Below are positions 6,927 through 10,613 of a stretch of DNA of 10,613 nucleotides, piece after piece. Numbering within the stretch: the first letter of the stretch is position 1; every line of letters begins with the position of its first letter. The position numbers and the translations under genes were made by a program. Source of the stretch: CAADGY01 sp035714225 (lineage in GTDB: Bacteria; Acidobacteriota; Terriglobia; Bryobacterales; Bryobacteraceae); assembly GCA_035714225.1 (NCBI GenBank), contig DASTMK010000392.1, forward strand, positions 1 through 10,613, written 5' to 3'. The notes under the pieces are model-generated. The model had not been told where the DNA came from. It did no database searches and was given only the letters and a program-made list of their open reading frames with translations.

Positions 6927-7624
6927 GCGCCGTCCGCGTGGAAGGCGTATGGAAGTACTACGGCCACTTCCCCGCCCTGCGCAATGTCAGCTTCCAGGTT
7001 GAGCCGGGCGCGTGCCTCGCACTGCTGGGCAGAAATGGCGCGGGCAAGACGACGCTCCTGAAAATTATCGCCGGCCTTTCCCGTCCCGCGGGCGGCCAGG
7101 TGCTGATCGCCGACAAGGAAGCGCGGGACCGCGAAACGCGTGGGCGTATCGGCATTCTGGGCCACGGCATTGCGGTTTACGATGAGCTCTCGGCGTTCGA
7201 GAATCTCAAGTTGTTCGGCCGGTTATACGGTTTGCGCGACCCTGCGCGGACCGCGCTCGAATGGCTGGAGCGCACGGGCCTCGAACGGGTGCGCGACGGG
7301 CTGGTACGCGAGTTCTCGCGCGGTATGAGGCAGCGGCTGGCCGTTGCACGGGCCTTCCTGCACTCCCCGTCCATCCTGATTCTGGACGAGCCCTTCACCG
7401 CTCTCGACGACCGGGCGATTGCTGTTCTTCAGGGCCTGCTCGAAAAGGCACTGTCGGAAGGGCGCACCGTCATCATGTCTACGCACCAGCTTCGCGAAGC
7501 GATGCAGCTCGCAACCGATGTCGCTCTGCTCAACCGTGGCAAACTCGCTTACCATGGCGAGCGGACGGCGGAGATGCTTGCCGACCCCGGCTGGTTATAC
7601 CGGCACTACGGAGAGGTGGCGTGA
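6923..7624 (+). CDS. ccmA: CcmA, ATP-binding subunit of the heme-handling ABC complex
   Basis: Cytoplasmic ATPase of CcmAB(CD); ATP hydrolysis releases holo-CcmE from CcmC so it can pass heme to CcmF. The 233-aa product has a complete nucleotide-binding domain: Walker A GRNGAGKTT (36-44), the GILGH segment in the Q-loop region (77-81, as usual in CcmA), a degenerate signature FSRGM (131-135) followed by RQRLAVARA, Walker B ILILDEP (151-157), D-loop ALDD (160-163) and H-loop His188 (STHQL). The length is slightly above that of E. coli CcmA (about 205 aa). ATG at 6923 overlaps the preceding stop (ATGA), and the final codons overlap the GTG start of ccmB, so the operon is continuous here. Confidence 0.95.
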   Translation: MSAVRVEGVWKYYGHFPALRNVSFQVEPGACLALLGRNGAGKTTLLKIIAGLSRPAGGQVLIADKEARDRETRGRIGILGHGIAVYDELSAFENLKLFGRLYGLRDPARTALEWLERTGLERVRDGLVREFSRGMRQRLAVARAFLHSPSILILDEPFTALDDRAIAVLQGLLEKALSEGRTVIMSTHQLREAMQLATDVALLNRGKLAYHGERTAEMLADPGWLYRHYGEVA

Positions 7625-8301
7625 TCTTCCTGCGGCAATCCCTTACCATCGCCGTCAAAGACCTTCGCGCGGAGTTAAGAAGCAAGGAGGCCATCAATGC
7701 ATCGCTCTCCTTTGCCATCGTGATCCTGTTGCTGTTCAGCTTCGCTTTCGACCCGAGCTCGGAGCAGACGCGCGAGATCTCCGGAGGGCTGTTATGGCTG
7801 GTGTTCGCGTTCGCCGGCGCCCTGATATTGAATCGCAGCTTCGCCCGCGAGTTGACGAACGATTGCCTGGAGGCGCTGATCGCCTCCCCCGTTTCCGGCG
7901 CGGCGCTGTTTCTGGGCAAGGCGTTGTCGAACTTCGTCGTGCTGATTGCGATCGAGTTGCTTTCTCTTCCGGTGTTCGGCATTTTCTATAATGTCCGCTG
8001 GACCGGGCAATTCTGGACATTGATGATGATTCTTCTGCTGGCGACGTGGGGCCTGACCGTAATCGGCACCGTGTTCAGCGCGTTGACCGTGAACCTGCGG
8101 CTGCGCGAGCTGATGTTGCCTACGCTGGTGTACCCGATTCTGATACCGGCCCTGCTGCCGGCTATTCAGTTGACCAGCGCGGTGATCGCCGGGCAGCCGC
8201 TCACGGCAGACCTGTACGCCGGGCTGCGGCTGTTGATCGCGTTCGACGTCATTTTCACGGCACTCGCGCTAGGCCTGGTGGAAACGATTCTTGTGGGGTG
8301 A
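7621..8301 (+). CDS. ccmB: CcmB, membrane subunit of the heme-handling ABC complex
   Basis: Integral membrane partner of CcmA. The 226-aa product matches the usual length (about 220 aa) and shows about six hydrophobic segments. Family-typical stretches are FLRQSLTIAVKDLRAELRSKE at the N terminus, FAFAGALILNRSFARELTNDCLEALIASPVS in the first third, and LRLRELMLPTLVYPILIPALLPA near residue 170. I chose GTG at 7621 because it starts the protein at the conserved N terminus and gives a GTGA overlap with the ccmA stop. The earlier in-frame ATG at 7261 would add about 120 residues read from inside ccmA in the wrong frame. Stop TGA at 8299-8301; ccmC begins 4 bases later. Confidence 0.93.
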   Translation: MIFLRQSLTIAVKDLRAELRSKEAINASLSFAIVILLLFSFAFDPSSEQTREISGGLLWLVFAFAGALILNRSFARELTNDCLEALIASPVSGAALFLGKALSNFVVLIAIELLSLPVFGIFYNVRWTGQFWTLMMILLLATWGLTVIGTVFSALTVNLRLRELMLPTLVYPILIPALLPAIQLTSAVIAGQPLTADLYAGLRLLIAFDVIFTALALGLVETILVG

Positions 8302-8304
8302 GGT

Positions 8305-8988
8305 ATGCGACGAAACATCATGATCGGCCTTTGTGTCATCGCCGCGGCTCTTCTGGCACGCAACCTGAACGTGATTCTGCTGCACCTACCGGATGAGGCG
8401 AACCAGGGGGCTATCTACCGGATCTTCTACTTTCATCTGCCTGCGGCGATGACCGCGGGCGCCTGCGCTTTCGCGGCGCTGGTGTCGAGCATTCTATATC
8501 TGGCGACGAAAAATTTCCGCTACGATTCGATCGCCGTCTCTGTCACCGAAGTGGGGCTCGCCTTCGGCGCGATGGTGCTGGCGACGGGGATGATCTGGGC
8601 GCGCATCATCTGGGGAATCTGGTGGACCTGGGACGCCCGGCTGACATCGATGCTGATTGTCTGGCTGATGTACGCCGGTTACCTGATGCTGAGACGCGCG
8701 ATAGACGAGCCGACGGCGAGAGCGCGCAACGCCGCGGTGCTGTCGATATTCATCGCACCCGGCGTCTATATCACCTGGAAGTCCATTGAATGGTGGCGCA
8801 CGCAGCACCCCGGGCCCGTCCTTAGCATACGCGGCGGCGGCGGAATGGCTCCGGGCATGGAGTCGGCGGCTTACTGGAACCTGCTCGCGCTGCTTCTGAT
8901 CGCGGTTGTACTGGTGATGGTCAGAATGCAGCAGGAAACCTACCAGCGCCGGCTCGATGCTTTGCGGCGTGAGGCACACGCGTTTTGA
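8305..8988 (+). CDS. ccmC: CcmC heme-delivery protein
   Basis: Polytopic membrane protein that presents heme at the periplasmic face for attachment to CcmE. The 227-aa product has about six membrane segments. The WWD-domain core is WGIWWTWDARLTS (103-115). The two conserved periplasmic histidines are present: His44 in FYFHLPAA and His168 in WRTQHPGP, corresponding to E. coli H60 and H184. The first loop (HLPDEANQGAIYRIFYFH) is family-typical. The C terminus ends in a basic helix (RMQQETYQRRLDALRREAH). GGGG at 8295-8298 lies 6 bases before the ATG and can serve as ribosome binding site. This is the last gene of the uninterrupted ccm block; a repeat-bearing spacer separates it from the ccmD-family gene. 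Confidence 0.95.
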   Translation: MRRNIMIGLCVIAAALLARNLNVILLHLPDEANQGAIYRIFYFHLPAAMTAGACAFAALVSSILYLATKNFRYDSIAVSVTEVGLAFGAMVLATGMIWARIIWGIWWTWDARLTSMLIVWLMYAGYLMLRRAIDEPTARARNAAVLSIFIAPGVYITWKSIEWWRTQHPGPVLSIRGGGGMAPGMESAAYWNLLALLLIAVVLVMVRMQQETYQRRLDALRREAHAF

Positions 8989-9025
8989 AACACGACGTCC
9001 TAAATATTTGCGCGACGATTTGATT

Positions 9026-9104
9026 GGCCACGGATGGACACAGATGAACACAGATAAGAACAATGCAAGGCTTGATCCGTGTGAATCCGTGTTCATCCGT
9101 GGCC
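9026..9104. repeat. Imperfect palindrome made of a 10-bp repeat (ATCCGTGTTC type)
   Basis: Left arm 9026-9055 (begins GGCCACGGATGGACACAGAT) and right arm 9075-9104 (ends CATCCGTGGCC) are inverted repeats. They match at 25 of 30 positions, with the outer 11 bp perfect, around a 19-nt loop. Each arm is internally periodic at exactly 10 bp: CGGATGGACA/CAGATGAACA/CAGATAAGAA on the left and CTTGATCCGT/GTGAATCCGT/GTTCATCCGT on the right. Sequences built on ATCCGTGTTCATCCGTGGCC are known to me as dispersed intergenic repeats in many environmental bacterial genomes, often mis-annotated as short proteins. Here it lies between ccmC and the ccmD-family gene. In RNA it would form a long stem. A T6 run at 9113-9118 follows 8 bases after the right arm, so it could also act as a terminator. 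Confidence 0.85.
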
Positions 9105-9209
9105 GAATTTGCTTTTTTAGATTGCTGAGATGCGCAATTATTTATGGCGTTCTGTTTTAGATTTTCCACATTCCTGCTGCGATAGGGCGATACTGGAGAA
9201 CGAATCGTT
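9105..9209 (+). other. AT-rich leader of the ccmD-family gene
   Basis: This 105-bp stretch is clearly more AT-rich than the rest of the window. It holds a T6 run (9113-9118), a 9-bp direct repeat TTTTAGATT at 9115-9123 and 9155-9163 (40 bp apart), and a GATACT hexamer (9189-9194) that could be a -10 box but leaves a very short leader. GGAGAA at 9195-9200, 9 bases before the ATG at 9210, is a credible ribosome binding site. A separate promoter for ccmD and the following gene is possible, but no convincing -35/-10 pair is seen. Confidence 0.4.
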
Positions 9210-9368
9210 ATGGACGAGCGCAATTTCACTTACATGTTCTACGGCTTTCTCGCGGCCTGGCTGATTCTGGTTGCCTACGTCGTGCTGCTGGTCCTGCGGG
9301 AAAAGAAGATTGAGCGCGAGATGGAAAGCCTGAAAAGAATGGTGGAAGACCGGGGGCGCAAGGCATGA
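9210..9368 (+). CDS. ccmD: CcmD-family small membrane protein
   Basis: A 52-aa protein: a short N terminus (MDERNFTYMFYGF), one membrane helix (about 10-29, FYGFLAAWLILVAYVVLLVL), then a highly charged helical tail (REKKIEREMESLKRMVEDRG). This is the layout of CcmD, which holds CcmC, CcmE and the ABC module together during holo-CcmE release. The NFxYMF..F.AAWxxxxxYVxxLxxREKKxExExxxLK pattern resembles the non-proteobacterial CcmD family rather than the E. coli form. GGAGAA at 9195-9200 is the ribosome binding site. It is separated from ccmC by 221 bp containing the palindromic repeat, whereas ccmC and ccmD are normally adjacent. Its stop overlaps the next start by ATGA (9365-9368). Confidence 0.85.
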   Translation: MDERNFTYMFYGFLAAWLILVAYVVLLVLREKKIEREMESLKRMVEDRGRKA

Positions 9369-10613
9369 AAAGACGCAGCCTTCTCCGGATGGCCACTGCC
9401 GGCGCCGCATCGGGTCTCCTGACAAAGCGTGAGGCGGCGGCCCAGGCACAGGTGCAACGCGCCACCAGCGGCATGCCATCACCGAAGATCAAGGACATTA
9501 CCGCCATCGAAACCGCGCCCGCGGGCCTGCGGCTTACAGTCGTCAAGGTGACGACGGACCAGGACGGGTTGTACGGCTACGGTTGCGCTACTTTCACCCA
9601 GCGCGCGGACCTGGTGCGCCCGGCCGTCGAACGATACCTCAAGCCGCTCCTGGTGGGCAAGCCTGCCGACCGCATCGAAGACACCTGGCAGATGTGCTAC
9701 AACAGCTCCTACTGGCGCAACGGGCCGGTGCTCAACAATGCGATCAGCGGAGTAGACCAGGCGCTGTGGGACATCAAGGGCCGCCAGGCCGGTATGCCGG
9801 TGTATCAATTGCTGGGCGGCAAGGCGCGGGAAGCCGCCGATTGCTACGGCCATGCCAGCGGCGGCGAGATCGCGGAAGTCATCGATAGCGCCAGGAAGTG
9901 GATGGACCGCGGCTTCCGCCACGTACGGATACAGGTCGGCGTGCCGGGCATGGCTGGTTACGGTTCCGGGCGCGGCGCGGCAAAGGTAGAGGCGCTGCAT
10001 TCCGCTCCGATTTTTGAACCCGCTGCTTACATCCGCCGCGCGCTGGCACTGTTCGAACAGGCTCGGAAAGAACTCGGCGACGAGATCGAATTGCTGCATG
10101 ACGTTCACGAGCGCATCAGCCAGAGCCAGGCCCTGCAATTCTGCAAGGACGTGGAGAAGTTCCGGCTGTTCTTCCTGGAAGACCCGGTCTCGCCGGAAGA
10201 CATCGCGTGGTTCCGGCTCATGCGGCAGCAGTGCACTACACCGCTCGCGATGGGCGAGTTGTTCAACAGCCCGCACGAATGGAATCCGCTGATCGCTGAA
10301 AGGCTCATTGACTACATCCGGGTGCACGTCTCGCAGGCGGGCGGCCTGACGCCCTGCCGGAAAATGGCGGCGATGGGGGAAATCTTCGGGGTTAAAACCG
10401 CCTGGCACGGTCCCGGCGACGTTTCTCCCGTCGGACATGCCGCCAACGTGACGCTCGATGTTGCCTGCTACAACTTCGGCATCCAGGAATATTCCACGTT
10501 CAACGAGCGCACGCAGGAAGTGTTTCAGGGCTGCCCCGTCATGAAGAATGGCTACCTGTACGCGAACGAAGCTCCGGGTTGGGGCATTGAAGTAAACGAA
10601 AAGCTGGCGGCGA
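9365..10613 (+). CDS. Tat-signal enolase-superfamily protein, mannonate dehydratase (ManD/RspA) type, 3' end outside window
   Basis: Open from ATG at 9365 to the right edge (416 codons, no stop seen). The N terminus MKRRSLLRMATAGAASG carries a twin-arginine motif and a weakly hydrophobic stretch, with AAAQA as a possible cleavage region, so export of the folded enzyme is likely. The enolase-superfamily metal ligands are Asp246 (LLHDVHER), Glu272 (FFLEDPV) and Glu298 (MGELF), spaced 26 and 26 as in ManD. His248 two residues after the first ligand, HVSQAGGLTP, and WHGPGDVSPVGHAAN with His348 also match the ManD/RspA subgroup, as do NFGIQE and the late APGWGIEV. Typical ManD dehydrates D-mannonate (or D-gluconate) to 2-keto-3-deoxygluconate and is cytoplasmic; many relatives have low or unknown activity, so the substrate here is open. 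The frame is coupled to ccmD by ATGA, although no functional link to cytochrome maturation is evident. Confidence 0.88.
   Translation, partial: MKRRSLLRMATAGAASGLLTKREAAAQAQVQRATSGMPSPKIKDITAIETAPAGLRLTVVKVTTDQDGLYGYGCATFTQRADLVRPAVERYLKPLLVGKPADRIEDTWQMCYNSSYWRNGPVLNNAISGVDQALWDIKGRQAGMPVYQLLGGKAREAADCYGHASGGEIAEVIDSARKWMDRGFRHVRIQVGVPGMAGYGSGRGAAKVEALHSAPIFEPAAYIRRALALFEQARKELGDEIELLHDVHERISQSQALQFCKDVEKFRLFFLEDPVSPEDIAWFRLMRQQCTTPLAMGELFNSPHEWNPLIAERLIDYIRVHVSQAGGLTPCRKMAAMGEIFGVKTAWHGPGDVSPVGHAANVTLDVACYNFGIQEYSTFNERTQEVFQGCPVMKNGYLYANEAPGWGIEVNEKLAA

Noticed and set aside
7261..7620. A longer N terminus for CcmB starting at ATG 7261
   Set aside because: The extra residues are ccmA read in another frame. 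The GTG at 7621 gives the family-typical N terminus and length.
8494..9096. A - strand open frame beginning MNTDSHGSS...SVFICVHPWP
   Set aside because: Its N-terminal part is a translation of the dispersed palindromic repeat (a common false protein call) and the rest is the shadow of ccmC.
9026..9104. CRISPR-like array because of regularly spaced short repeats
   Set aside because: The unit is 10 bp with no spacers, and the array is a single palindrome; no cas genes are nearby.
9115..9163. The TTTTAGATT direct repeats as target-site duplications of an insertion
   Set aside because: They do not flank the palindrome and nothing element-like lies between them. In AT-rich DNA a 9-bp repeat may be chance.

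Overview
The window is about 10.6 kb of moderately GC-rich (near 60%) bacterial chromosome. Every supported gene lies on the + strand. Gene content and style point to the Acidobacteriota, probably the Solibacter/Bryobacter lineage: a System I cytochrome c maturation cluster with non-proteobacterial CcmE, CcmH and CcmD variants, an Ig-like/carboxypeptidase-regulatory-domain membrane protein inside the operon, and a Tat-exported enolase-superfamily protein. The taxon is an inference from gene character; no marker gene is present.

Layout. (1) 3-854: the C-terminal part of a protein cut by the left edge, with a long Gln/Gly/Ser/Glu/Lys-rich disordered region and a short conserved-looking tail. 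(2) 885-2462: glpD-type FAD-dependent glycerol-3-phosphate dehydrogenase. (3) 2463-2538: a 76-bp spacer with a perfect hairpin, a -10-like box and a good ribosome binding site, the most likely start of the next operon. (4) 2539-8988: a tight ccm operon in the order ccmE, ccmF, ccmH, ccmI-like/zinc-ribbon protein, unknown Ig-like membrane protein, ccmA, ccmB, ccmC. Most junctions overlap by 1-20 bp, so translational coupling is likely. (5) 8989-9209: a spacer holding a 79-bp imperfect palindrome built from a 10-bp repeat, followed by AT-rich DNA. (6) 9210-9368: a 52-aa CcmD-family protein, coupled by an ATGA overlap to (7) 9365 to the right edge: a Tat-signal enolase-superfamily protein of the mannonate dehydratase (RspA/ManD) type, incomplete at the window end.

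How it works together. CcmA and CcmB form the ABC module and CcmC (with CcmD) loads heme onto the chaperone CcmE. The CcmF/CcmH/CcmI-like group then transfers heme to apocytochrome CxxCH motifs outside the cytoplasmic membrane. The cluster is non-canonical in four ways. CcmE carries a CxxxY heme-binding motif instead of the usual histidine motif. CcmH has a five-cysteine cluster in place of LRCxxCQ. The CcmI position holds a short membrane-anchored coiled-coil protein ending in a zinc ribbon. An uncharacterised 332-aa Ig-like membrane protein is translationally coupled between that protein and ccmA. No ccmG/dsbE is present in the window. The best candidate for something undescribed is this combination of variant heme-handling components plus the unknown coupled protein.
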